This document shows, one piece after another, positions 53,972 to 64,000 of a stretch of 64,000 bases of DNA (the stretch's first letter is position 1; every line of letters starts with the position of its first letter). The position numbers and the translations under genes were made by a program. The notes beneath the pieces are model-generated. The model was not told the DNA's origin and ran no database searches. It was given only the letters and a program-made list of their open reading frames with translations. This DNA comes from Paraspadella gotoi (taxonomy: Eukaryota; Chaetognatha): positions 9,365,274 to 9,429,273 of the forward strand of contig CM119269.1 in assembly GCA_051294375.1 (NCBI GenBank). The letters run 5' to 3'.

Positions 53972-54077
53972 ACAAATTTCATTTCTTTTCACAACTCACT
54001 CAATCTGTCCTCAACTTCAGCCTGTTCTCTCATCTGACCACTATTCTGTCTCACCACTTTGTTTGGAAAACCTTTAC

Positions 54078-54132
<55 letters not shown>

Positions 54133-54256
54133 CCTTCTTTTTGCACAAATATTTTCCTTATGGCAAACGCTGATGAAGGCTCGAAATGTGAGCCGAAACA
54201 TGTCCGTATCTCTAATTAAATTCGTTTTGTAACACAATTAAAAACTTTGTTTTTTC
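53725..54256 (+). repeat. right pLTR
   Basis: Reverse complement of the left arm, carrying CT tracts at 53936-53968 and 54080-54128. Confidence 0.85.
54161..54213 (+). ncRNA. hammerhead-ribozyme-like motif in right pLTR
   Basis: CTGATGA at 54170-54176, stem II arms GGCTC 54178-54182 and GAGCC 54190-54194, GAAAC 54195-54199, then ATGTC to 54204, the predicted cleavage point. Stem I could form from GGCAAACG (54162-54169) with CGTATCTC (54205-54212) with mismatches. The motif matches the left pLTR copy over its whole length. Confidence 0.58.
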
Positions 54257-57040
54257 TCTAGATTTTGTTTTGCAAAATTAATTTTAAAAGGGGCTCAATT
54301 ATTTTTCATAAAGCAGCAAATAAACATTGTTCAATCGCTCAATCTTTTCATCACTCCACCCTAAAGCACATAGCCTGTTCAAAGTAGGCAATACAGATTG
54401 CATATAGAATGAACTTTTTTACATCGATTTTACTTATCTTCTAGCTTATTTAATTCAATGTGCATTTTCTAATGTCATATGTAAAAGCAGTAATGTTAAA
54501 AATAACGATTTGAAATTTAAATAACTTTTGAGACTTTCAGTCAAGAACGGAACGAAAGCCAATTTTGACGTCAAGGAAAAATAATTGATTATTCAGCTTC
54601 ATAATTAGCTTTTAAAACTTTAATTTTTTTTGTAGAGAAATGAGTTTTCGACGTTCTTTCTCTTTCTAAATAAATTAATTTAATTCCTCAGGTTGCCTAT
54701 ATATTCAGAGCTTTTCTAATACTAAATGCTTTCAATGTTTTTTTTAATTTATGTGTGATGTATTTTTAGCTTCGGAAAATATCACTTCGCTCATAAAAAA
54801 AATTATAAATAATAATGTTGTGTTTAAAATGGCCGTGCCAAATACTCTTACTTTAATTTTCTTTAGTTTTCTTGACATTTATTTTACAGTTAAACATTTT
54901 CTGATCCATTGATCTTTTTTTTCAGAGGAAATTATTTAATTTAGATATAGCGAAACTATCGGCGAACAAAAAAATTTATAAACGACTACATGCGTTTTCC
55001 AAAAAAAAAAAAATAATAGAAAAAAACATACGTAAGATATAAGAAATTATGAAAAGTATAAAATAAGGGTTTAAAAGAATTTAATGAATCTTCTATACTA
55101 CCTTTTACTTCGCTAAATTAAATACCAGATAGCTTGAGTTTCGTCTTATTCACGAACTGTACGTACTTTCTCTAATCTACATTATCGCACACAGTTTACT
55201 TAATTGTAAAGAAGAACATCGATCAGTACGAAGAAAGCCAACGATGATAACGTCTACGATATTCTATGCTCAAAAACCTATAATTACTAATTTAATTGAA
55301 CGAAAAAATAAAAAGAAACACTGAAAACTAATTGAGAAATTATAACTCGTCATCCCCTACATTGAAACATTTACGCCACAGAAAATTATAATTAGTCACG
55401 GCGTGAACTCTCCCACTGATTCTATTTGATGAATCTCTCTCTCTCTTTCTCTCTCTCTCTCGCACTATTTCTCTCTCTCGCACTCTCTCAGTCTTCCTTC
55501 ATCAAATGTTTGGTAAAATTTCATTAGCAAGAAGACTCGGGGGGAAAAAATAAGAGTCAAATCATGTCCGTAGTTAGTAAACCAATGAGATTGGCTTTCT
55601 CTTAAATCCAGGCTAGCCGTAGAGTTACTGATGCATTTAGGTATTCAAAGGTGCAACTTTTTTAAAGAATAGCAGTTAATTAAGTAGATCTTTGCTTAAG
55701 TTTTCATTACTTGAATTAAAAGAGAAAATGCAGAAAATTTAGCAACCAGCAAAAGTAGTTAAAAGTTTAATCTTGCGAGTAAAATGTGATAACAACGCAA
55801 TTGTGCCAAGTCTTAAGAACGACATATAATTTGATAATAAGGTAAAAATTTTAAAACAACAATTGGGCAAAGAAGAATTAATTAAATAAGAAAAGTTAAG
55901 GCGACGTTTAAGGTAAAAAACAACTGAAAAAAAATTAATAAAATATATTTTTTTCAATTTCGATAAGGTTAAAGTAGCTCAATGAGCAGTTAAGCACTGA
56001 GCAGTGAGCACTGCTCATGAGTCTAATTGTCACTGTTTTTGAAGGTTAGTACAGTTAGGGTTTTATCGTAATTTTAAGTGAAAAACTTAATAATTATAGT
56101 AAAAAAAATATTATTTTTTTAAATTGTCGGAAAGATCATACATGGCATCATATATCAAATATAACGTCCTTTATTGTTTAATTCGTTATTTAATTCTAAG
56201 GATCCGAAGTCACGTGATCGTGGGAGGAAAATTCGGGAAAAAAAAGGGAAAAAAGAGAAAAAAAAGGATAAAAGAAGCATCAATGACGGGGATTGTTACC
56301 GCTTGTCCTTTCCTGGTTCTTTTTTGTGAACTCTTCCCTCTTTTTCGTCACTTTTTGTCACTCGATGTCAACTCTTGTTGCTCATTTGTCTCCTCATGTC
56401 TTTTCTTTCTCACTCCTGCGACATCTTTTGTCCCTTTTTAAGCTCTATTTTACTAAAACGCCCCATTTCGTCTTAATTTTGAAGTTTAAATAGTTTTAAG
56501 TTCGATGATTAGGTTAAAGATGAAGGTTAGGAATTAAGGATTCGGTTAAAAATTAGGGTTAAGGATTAGCTTAGTGATTAGGTTTAAGGGTTAGGGTTAA
56601 GAATTAGCTTAGTGATTAGGTTTAAGGATTAGGGTTAAGGATTAGCTTAAGGATTAGGGTTAAGGGTTAAGGTGAGAAGCTAGGATACTGGGTTTAATAT
56701 AATCATTGTGTCAAAAATAAAAACATAAGGAATAGAAATGAGGCGTTTAAGAAAAGGACAGCCACGTATAGTTTTAACTTTACTATATTGCTGTACACTT
56801 TACAGTGTACACTGTACAGTGTACATCAATCCTCTTCTACTAAACTTTTCTATTTGTACGTGGGAACTTTTGTCATAAAATACTTAACAGATATTACTCA
56901 ATTTAAGTTTAAAAAATAATTAGCAAAAAAAACTTAAGGCGATGAGAAAAGTGGACGAGGCGGACGTAAATAATTATAACCAAATTAAATGACAATCGTT
57001 TTGAGAAAAACAGGTTGTTCAAGGCTTTCTCATTGTAGAG

Positions 57041-57043
<3 letters not shown>

Positions 57044-57121
<78 letters not shown>

Positions 57122-57125
57122 AGAG

Positions 57126-57170
<45 letters not shown>

Positions 57171-57264
57171 GAGAGAGAGAGGAGAGAGAGAGAGAATGAC
57201 TAAAAGGGGGCATCGAGGACGACAATTTTCGTGTTTTGAATGAGACACACACGTAAGTTCAAGG

Positions 57265-57344
<80 letters not shown>

Positions 57345-57345
57345 T
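57044..57345. repeat. (GA)n block followed by (CT)n block
   Basis: A GA tract (about 57044-57196) and a CT tract (about 57269-57345) are separated by about 70 bp of unique sequence, so the two are complementary and could fold. Confidence 0.92.
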
Positions 57346-58269
57346 TTTTTTTTTTTATTTTCTTTCTCCCTGTCTTTTTTTTCTTTTTCTCTACTTCTAA
57401 GTCTTCTTGCAAGGTGAGTTTTTTTTTCTCTGTTCATTCTTCCCGGATCTTGAAAAAAAAATTGAGTTCAAATGTTATTGAGATTTTTCGACGCGTTTCT
57501 CATAGACATTTCTTGGTCGATCAGTCGGTCAATCTTGAGAGGATCTTTTTAGTTTTATTAGTTTGTCCTCAACGTTAGTAGGGCAATTTGGGTAGACTTT
57601 TTCACTAAATTGTTATTTGAGTTTCTGTTAATCTTTGAGTCACCAAATCTCTGAGGAGTGACGATCCTTTTTTTTGCATTGCGGTCGTACTTTTACAAAA
57701 ATACTATATATTGTAAATAAATTTAAAATATTATAATATAATTTTTCGATTGTTTGATTGGTTGGTTGATTCATTCAATGAGTAATATATTTTTATCTGA
57801 ATTCGAGGTTTTTACTTCAAATACCCAAAGCGTTTCGCGATGAAGCATAATGAATAAGATCGGTTCATCCAATGAGTTGCCCCGCGTTGACTTTCTTTTC
57901 ACGTGTATTTCCCTGTAATCACATGTCTACATGACTATGAAATTTATGTATAACAAACGTCTTAGGGTTTCATTTCATATCATTTCAAACAAATATGCTA
58001 CATTTACTTTGTGATCGCGTTACCATAGTTTTGCGAGGTCATGTGACTAAAGAAGCATTTAGTAATGTCTTACCAGTCTGCCAAGTATTATCTTAAAAAA
58101 CGTTTTTAGCCCGTGTATTTATGACATTCGAATTCCGTCTTTTATTCTTTATAGTTTCAGGATTTCCTGAAAGCGGCGTTACCAGTCAATTATGTTTGAA
58201 AGTTTTTTTTTGTCTTAACATATGAAAGGAAAGTTATGATCATTATGATCATTATGATCATTTTTAACC

Positions 58270-58372
58270 TAAGTTGTACAGACCAACGGACAGACTTAGC
58301 GATCGACCGACCGACAGACCGACCGAAAAGTGACTTATAGAGTTACTCCACGAGTATTGGCGGCGCAACTGA
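58270..58372 (+). repeat. dispersed CCGACAGACCG / AAAGTGACTTATAGAGTT motif, copy 1
   Basis: CCGACCGACAGACCGACCGA, AAAAGTGACTTATAGAGTT and GGCGGCGCAACTGAAA occur in this order. The same series occurs inverted at 61015-61100. Confidence 0.55.
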
Positions 58373-58692
58373 AAACTATCCCTAACCTTGATTTGCCACA
58401 AATTACATTAAATCCAACGAAAACAATCCTTGCCCGTATGTAACCATCTTATCGTTATAAGCGTTAAATGGTTTGTTCTTCTATTTCAGAAAAAAAAACT
58501 TAACAACGTCCCGCCCCGTATGTAATCGAACACAACGCGTCATCCTTCAAAAGGGACGCGAAGTTTAAACTTTTGTCTCGTTTCTTTTTCTCTTCGATTA
58601 AATTAAGACTTTTCGTCTTCAAAATATTTTTTTTTCTTTCTCCGCTGGTTGCGTGCTGTTCATCCAAATTGGTGACGAGGCCCAACCAGTTT

Positions 58693-58696
<4 letters not shown>

Positions 58697-58741
<45 letters not shown>
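58697..58741. repeat. (CT)n microsatellite
   Basis: A CT tract of about 45 bp lies upstream of the calpain gene. Confidence 0.95.
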
Positions 58742-58742
<1 letters not shown>

Positions 58743-59199
58743 TTCGTTCGAAACCCATTCACTAATAGGAAGCGAATATTTAAAATTAAAGATTCGTTTT
58801 TTTGGGGGAGCCTTTTTTTTTACGAATTTTATCGAAAAATCTAGTAACTAAATAAAAATTCGTGCTTAGTTAGGAAAAAAAAACGACCCACGCATATTAT
58901 AAATTTTTTTTCTTTTAAAGCAATCACGTGTTTGTTGTCGTCACATGTCAGCACAATTTTTTACTTTGGATTTCAATCGTGTTTTTCACTAGTGAACATT
59001 TTGAAACCCAGAATCGCGACGTAAAATCTCGAAGCAAGCGACGCCAAGCACGCCAAGCACGTAATCAAGCGCAACTTGTTGCGAACAATCAAGCGCACAT
59101 TGAGGATCGCACACGTAGGCGCACATTTTGGCGCTCACCTCTCTCCACTTTCGAGCGGACGTCGCGAGAGTCCGACCGACCGACTGATCGACTTCAAAA

Positions 59200-62100
59200 A
59201 TGGCGAAGGATCCATCGGAAGACTATATAAAAATCAGGAAACAGTGCATCAAAACAGGTGAATGAAAATCAGGAAACAGTGCATCAAAACAGGTGAATGA
59301 AAATCAGGAAACAGTGCAACCAAACAGGTGAAGGAAAAGTAGGAAACAGTTCATCAAAACATAAGAATGAAAATCTGGAAACAGTGCATCAAAACAGGTG
59401 ATTAAAAATCTGGAAACAGTGCATCAAAACAGGTGAATGAAAATCAGGAAACAGTGCATCCAAACAGATGAAGGAAAATCAGGAAACAGTATTCAAAGCA
59501 AGTTAATGAAAATCTGGAAACAGTGCATCAAAACAGGTGAATAAAAATCTGGAAACAGTGCATCTAAACAGGTGAATGAAAATGATGAATAAAAATGGAA
59601 AACAAAAATAAAGAAATTGGCCAAAAAGAAACGAAAGTTAAGTTTCCTTTTGGATAAATTGTTCTTTTGTTTACTCGTCTTATTTTCGGCATCATTTGTT
59701 TGACGACGACGACGATATGGACGACGACAACGACCACAAAATGGAAGCGACTGATTGCATCACGTTTATTGAGTATCAACAAACAACGACGACTAACAAA
59801 TTGAGTAAGACGTCGCAAAACGAAAAGTCATTGGTTCGAATCCAGACCAATTCGGTTTTGGAATAGATTTTCATTGAACAAAACAAATTTGTGAAGGAGT
59901 TTTTAAAATACTGGATCACATTTTGTGAAAATACTTCAATCCTTTGTGACCTTCATATACTTTCCTCTTCAGTTTTATCCTTATGCTTTTTTATATTGAT
60001 CATTTCTTTTTTTTCCCTTTCAATATTCTCCTCTACTTCTCTTCTTTGCTTGATTATTTTCACATTTCCTTTCCTCCATTCTTTTTTCTCGACACTTTTA
60101 TTTACCTTACTTATTTTTTACTAATTCATAGGTTTGTGGATAAGGAGCTAAGTGGGCAAAAGATGACTATCCATAACTTCTATAACCCCCTGGGCTTGAA
60201 ACCAGGCTTGAGGGTTTGCCACGCCCCCAAGGCGGCTTACGGCCATCCTCACTCTTCCCGGAGGGTAGGTAACGGGTTAGGATTGAACCCGGTACCTAGT
60301 GGTCATGAGCTGATGGCTTTACTCAATGAGCCAGCGGGTCACAACTGAAAGAGTCATGCTTATAGGCGGGGTGAACCTAGGCAATGCCCGACTACAGCTT
60401 TTCCTTTTACTTTATTTTTTTTACTTATTCCTCAACCCTATCCTATTTTCCTTCACTTCTCTCCTCCTTTCATCTCCCTTCAATTTTTCTCCTAATTTCT
60501 TTGTTGATACTTAACTGAAATTGAAAAATGTGGCGAGTTTTACAATTTTTTCTCGTAATATCAACACTTTAGGTTCTTCTATTGCGTCTCTTAATCTTTT
60601 CGCGAAGTATTTTCCGTCAAATAAAGTCTGTTTATTTTCTAACTAAGTCGTACAAATAAAAATGCTTTTTATTTGGGCAAGAATTGTTTCAGTCGCGTAA
60701 AGGCGCGTCTCACTAAGTCGTTTTTCGGTCTTTCTGTCTGTCTGTCTGAAGCCACATTTGAATTTTAAATAAAAGCTTAAACAAAGGAAAAACGTTATTG
60801 AGAAACGATTTATTCAAAATGACGCGTTTTCAGAGTTTGAATGAGAGAAAAAGGAAAGAGAGAATGAACAAAAGAAGCACTCGGACTCCGGATAGGAAGA
60901 AAAAAAAAAGAATGATGAAAGAAAAAGAAAGAAAAAGAAAGAAAGAATGAAACAACGACGCAACTGAATTCATCGTCTTATTTTCTTTCTGTTTTAGGTT
61001 TAGTTCGAGTTAAGTTCTTTCAGTTGCGCCGCGGGTCCTCGCGTAGCAACTCTATGAGTCACTTTTCAGTCGGTCTGTCGGTTTATCGGTCGGTCTGTCC
61101 CACTTCAAATGCAGTACGTGTCATACATACTATATAAATGCTACTTGTGCATGTGTTTCATACTTTTGTAGTCACTTCGGCGCAACACATTGGATGGACC
61201 GATCTTGTTCCCTTAATGTTCTCATGCCGCATAAATTTTGATCCCAAACAAAAGTAAAGTTTCCCTTTGTTTTTTTTCTTGCGGGAAGAAAGTTAATCTC
61301 TTTTTTGAGGTGAGGACACAAGACTTCTTCTTTTTTTGAGTTTAGGGCGAGTGTCGCAAGGAGCTTCTTTCTTCAGGGTCTACTTTGGGGAAGTCACTTT
61401 GCCGGTTTTGTTGTGACTCTGGATTTGCCGACCGAGGGAAATGGTTGGTTTGTGACGGTTATGTGAGTCTTTTGTTTGGTGACAGTTGGAGAATTCTTTT
61501 TTTTGTAATTTGATTTAGTTTTTAACTCGTGGATAAGAAAATATTGTTAAGATATAAATCGTCGATGTTAACACAATGACAACAGACAGGCTGAGAAAAC
61601 TTTATAAAATTTATATAATTATTTTAAATTTATCCACTCATTCAATAAATAAACTACCTTTGAACAGGCTCTTACGAAATATTAAAATAGCCGGACAATC
61701 AAGATTATATAACAGTCTGGTTTATTAACCCCCGGAGTACCTGGGTTCCCACTTAATGAAATGATTTTAGGATAGTATATTAATTTTTTGAAAGACTATA
61801 TTATTTTCCAACCAAAATTAATATCGCCGACCTTTCTTTGCCAATCAGGCCGCCCCTGGCAAGACCCGGACTTCCCTGCCAACGATTCTTCTCTCTTCTT
61901 CAGCGAACCTCCTTGTCAATTCGTCTGGCGAAGACCATCGGAGATATGCGGTGAGGGGAGGGGGGGGAAAGGGGGGTAAGAGGGAAAGAGAGGAGGGTAA
62001 AAGGGGCAGTAATAGGGTGAGGAATATAGAGACTGTGACTGGTCCTATTGTAGCTCGCGAAGCCAAGGAGATCCATGGGTACCGACCGCAAAAAAAAATG

Positions 62101-62646
62101 GCTTCAGCACCCATACAACCTCTCCATTTATCGTGATATAGATTTTATTAGTTAGCCAAGTCCTGAAAAAAATGCAAAATGCAAAATGCAAAATGCAAAA
62201 TGCAAATGTAAAATGCAAATGCAAATGCAAATGTAAAATGCAAATGCAAAATGCAAATGCTTTACAGTGAGATTCCACGATTTTTGAAGCGAGGAAGAAT
62301 CTTGATTTTTTGAAATTCCTAAAACAAAACTTTTACTTTACGCTACTCTTTTATAGTTTATTGACTAACTTTGATGCTACCAAATGAACGACCTGCTACA
62401 ATACAAGAAGCCCTTGACTTTGTGCGGCTCATAAAAAAATTACAATAGACCGGACCTGCATTGAAAAGCTGAGAGTGAGGTTCAAAGCGAAATTCGAAAA
62501 TCAAAAAAACTTGAAAAAGCGATCTGATCTTTGCCTCTCTTTCTTGCTCTCTTTCTCCCTTATTCTCTCTTTTCTCTCTCTCTTTTCTCTCTCTCTTTTC
62601 TCTCTCTCTCTCTCTTGCTCTCTCTCTCTCTCTCTTGCTCTCTTTC

Positions 62647-62677
<31 letters not shown>

Positions 62678-63709
62678 CACTCTCTCTTTCTCTCTCTTTC
62701 TCTTCTCTCTCTCTCGGGTTAGGGTTTACGGTTTGATTTACGGAAAAAAAAACTGATCGAATTTACATATTTTCTCAATACGGCGCGCGTGTCGAGAATG
62801 AGGTGACGATGAGAATGACCCTGAATACGGGTTTCGAATCTTAATCAGATGGCGTGACGGTCGTTTTATAACGAAGGTAAAGTCTAAATACAGGAAAATG
62901 TATCATTCTCAACTGAGAAACTTAATAGAGAAACGAAACGGCAACTAATTCCTCTAAATTTTCAAAGATTCAATTTCTAAAAAAAAAAATACAGAAATTT
63001 TAAATGAATGAATATTTAACTCTTATAATCGCGGGTGCACAAAAAAACAGAAACTGGAGACAAGAAGAAAACTATTTTTCGGGGTTTTTTTTCTTCTTAT
63101 TTTTCTCTCCATTTTTCAGCTCATAAAATTTTGATTCCTTACCTTTGATCGAATTTAAGTAGTAAATGATGGCGGATATTAAAAGGACCATTTATTTCCA
63201 GGCATAAAATTCTTGAGTCCAGGTCATTAGTTAAAATGACGTTTGAGGCAAAATGCCGTCGATGCGTCCATTCGTTTCTCTAATTTCCCTTCTTTAATAT
63301 TTTTTTAAATTTTTGTAACCTGTCCTTCCTTGTTTTTATTTGTTTTCTTTTCCCCCTTTTCCTCCTCATTTTTCTCGTTCCCTATCCCTTCTCTTCCTCC
63401 TATTTTTTTCCTCCTCCTCCCCCTCCCCCTTTCCCTCCCCTCCCTTTCCTTTTTCCCCTCTTCCTCCTCCCCCTCCTCCTCCTCCTCCTCCTCCTCCTCC
63501 ACCCTAACTCATCTTACTTCCTCCAGCCGAACTGGGTTTGAAGCCGGAACTCTTCGTGGGCGGGGCGGACAGGTTCGATCTGCAACAGGGCTGCGCCGGC
63601 AACTGCTGGGTGATCAGCGGAGCCTCGGCGCTGGCGGAGCGGCCGGCGATTCTCAATAAGGTCATCGCTCCGGGGCAGACGGTCTTCAACAAGGACAAGA
63701 ACTATTGCG
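59200..63709 (+). CDS. calpain-type cysteine protease, N-terminal exons (3' partial)
   Basis: Exons: 59200-59257, 61849-61950, 63527-63709; all internal junctions are phase 1, and the gene continues past the window. The first 114 residues read MAKDPSEDYIKIRKQCIKTG, then WQDPDFPANDSSLFFSEP and FVWRRPSEICAEL, then LKPELFVGGADRFDLQQG. The catalytic stretch GCAGNCWVISGASALAERPA follows with the nucleophile at Cys80. This is the calpain PC1 start (DPxFPxxxxSL, WxRPxEI, QGxxGxCW). Calpains are cytosolic, Ca2+-dependent regulatory proteases; Ca dependence here is inferred from family. His and Asn of the triad would lie in later exons. The short leader before the protease core resembles conventional calpains without a long N-terminal extension. 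The exon 1 end and donor are amplified in a 35-bp tandem repeat. Confidence 0.85.
59230..59575 (+). repeat. 35-bp minisatellite (10 copies) spanning calpain exon 1 end and donor
   Basis: Units of AAAATCAGGAAACAGTGCAT plus CAAAACAGGTGAATG are head-to-tail, with single-base variants (TCTGG, AACCAAAC, CAGATGAAGG). The first unit is the real exon 1 3' end with GTGAAT donor at 59258. Most later units keep ACAG|GTGA. Confidence 0.92.
60132..60395 (-). mobile_element. tRNA-derived SINE, copy 2
   Basis: It is very similar to the copy at 20206-20488, with the same A-box and B-box spacing on the minus strand, and lies in calpain intron 1. Its body starts TTTGTGGATAAGGAGCTAAG. Confidence 0.78.
61015..61100 (-). 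repeat. dispersed CCGACAGACCG / AAAGTGACT motif, copy 2 (inverted)
   Basis: Reverse complement of the series at 58270-58372: GTTGCGCCGCGGG, AACTCTATGAGTCACTTTT and CGGTCTGTCGG. Simpler relatives (CTTTCTGTCTGTCTG) occur at 60730 and 16770. Confidence 0.5.
62168..62262. repeat. GCAAAAT minisatellite
   Basis: About thirteen units alternate between ATGCAAA and ATGCAAAA in calpain intron 2. Confidence 0.92.
62540..62715. repeat. CT-rich microsatellite
   Basis: CTCTCTTT and CTCTCTTGCT variants form about 175 bp in calpain intron 2. Confidence 0.92.
63330..63500. repeat. CCT-rich polypyrimidine tract
   Basis: CCTCCTCC units lie just upstream of the exon 3 acceptor (CTTCCTCCAG at 63517-63526). The following intron (63710-64000) is the opposite, purine-rich (GGGAGAGAGGAAAG). 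Confidence 0.88.
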
Positions 63710-64000
63710 GTGAGAATGGAGGAAAAGAGGGGAGAGAGAGGGAGGAAAGGAAAGAGGAAGAGGGGAAAAGAGGAAAGGGAGAGGGGGGAAAGGAAAGAGG
63801 AAAAGAGGAAATGAAGGAAAAAGATAGGATAGATGAATAGGGGAGAGAAGAAAAAAATAACAAGATAGGAAAAAAGGGGAGAGGAAGAAAACAAAAAGGA
63901 AAGAGAAGAAAGAGCAGGAGAGCTGGAGGAAACGAAAAGGAAAGAAGAGAACGAGGACGGGAGAGGGAGGAATAAGGAGGAAAGAAAAAAGAGAAGAGGA

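Larger units (their letters stand above)
50805..54256 (+). mobile_element. Penelope-like retroelement with inverted pLTRs (degenerate)
   Basis: A ~3.45-kb element is bounded by a ~500-bp inverted repeat. The left arm (50805-51305) is the reverse complement of the right arm (53725-54256), including internal CT/GA tracts and hammerhead-like motifs. Between them lies a plus-strand reverse-transcriptase region and, downstream of it, a GIY-YIG endonuclease. This is the domain order of endonuclease-bearing Penelope-like elements, which use both domains for target-primed integration. Multiple stops and frame changes show it is inactive. Insertion borders beyond the inverted repeat were not resolved, and no clear target-site duplication was read. 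Confidence 0.88.
54257..59199. other. intergenic region, AT-rich, with simple repeats
   Basis: No gene was recognised in about 4.9 kb. It holds CT tracts near 55435-55495, degenerate GGTTAAGGATTAG-type tracts at 56515-56675, a large GA/CT pair at 57.04-57.35 kb, three ATGATCATT units near 58235, and a CCGACCGACAGACCG motif at 58300. Sequence just upstream of 59200 is GC-richer (59010-59200) and may be the calpain 5' UTR/promoter. Confidence 0.45.

Noticed and set aside
56515-56675. Chromosome end telomere
   Set aside because: Repeats are degenerate and internal, with normal sequence and a gene beyond them.
59230-59575. CRISPR-like array of 35-bp repeats
   Set aside because: Units are directly head-to-tail without unique spacers, and the sequence is eukaryotic and overlaps a splice donor.

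Overview
This is a eukaryotic, very probably invertebrate and most likely arthropod, nuclear window. The evidence is AT-rich introns with GT..AG borders, split genes with consistent intron phases, a Penelope-like retroelement, tRNA-derived SINEs, a juvenile-hormone-methyltransferase-like gene, a Reeler-domain gene, and an exceptional load of (GA)n/(CT)n and other simple repeats. No prokaryotic organisation is seen. All gene models were read by eye from splice signals, phase continuity and protein-family motifs; none is confirmed by transcripts.

Layout. 1-993 is the open 3' end of a Ser-rich protein gene. 1.85-3.4 kb (-) is a frame-broken membrane-protein relic. 4.1-12.5 kb is one ~4 kb segment present twice in direct order on either side of a 25-N gap and differing by many small indels; it looks like an assembly duplication. 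14.45-22.3 kb (+) is the most unusual gene: a secreted His/Asp-rich protein built from phase-1 cassette exons with acidic tracts ending in RKKR-type dibasic sites. 23.5-25.4 kb (-) is a JHAMT-like methyltransferase with apparent frame breaks. 26.0-29.1 kb (-) is a secreted coiled-coil C1q-domain protein. 29.5-36 kb is mostly degraded mobile DNA, simple repeats and isolated exon-like relics. 36.6-39.6 kb (+) is a complete gamma-glutamyl hydrolase in six exons. 41.6-45.4 kb (-) is an unrecognised beta-rich protein whose last intron holds a ~1 kb palindrome. 47.0-49.0 kb (+) is a Reeler-domain surface protein. 50.8-54.26 kb is a dead Penelope-like element with inverted terminal pLTRs, each carrying a hammerhead-ribozyme-like motif. 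59.2-63.7 kb (+) is the first three exons of a calpain-type protease that runs off the window.

The genes do not form an obvious pathway; several encode secreted or surface products. Themes that cross genes are: (i) short tandem amplification of an exon end together with its 5' splice site, seen in both the His-rich gene (100-bp period, 3 copies) and the calpain gene (35-bp period, 10 copies); (ii) foldback elements inside introns; (iii) a tRNA-derived SINE family with three recognisable copies.
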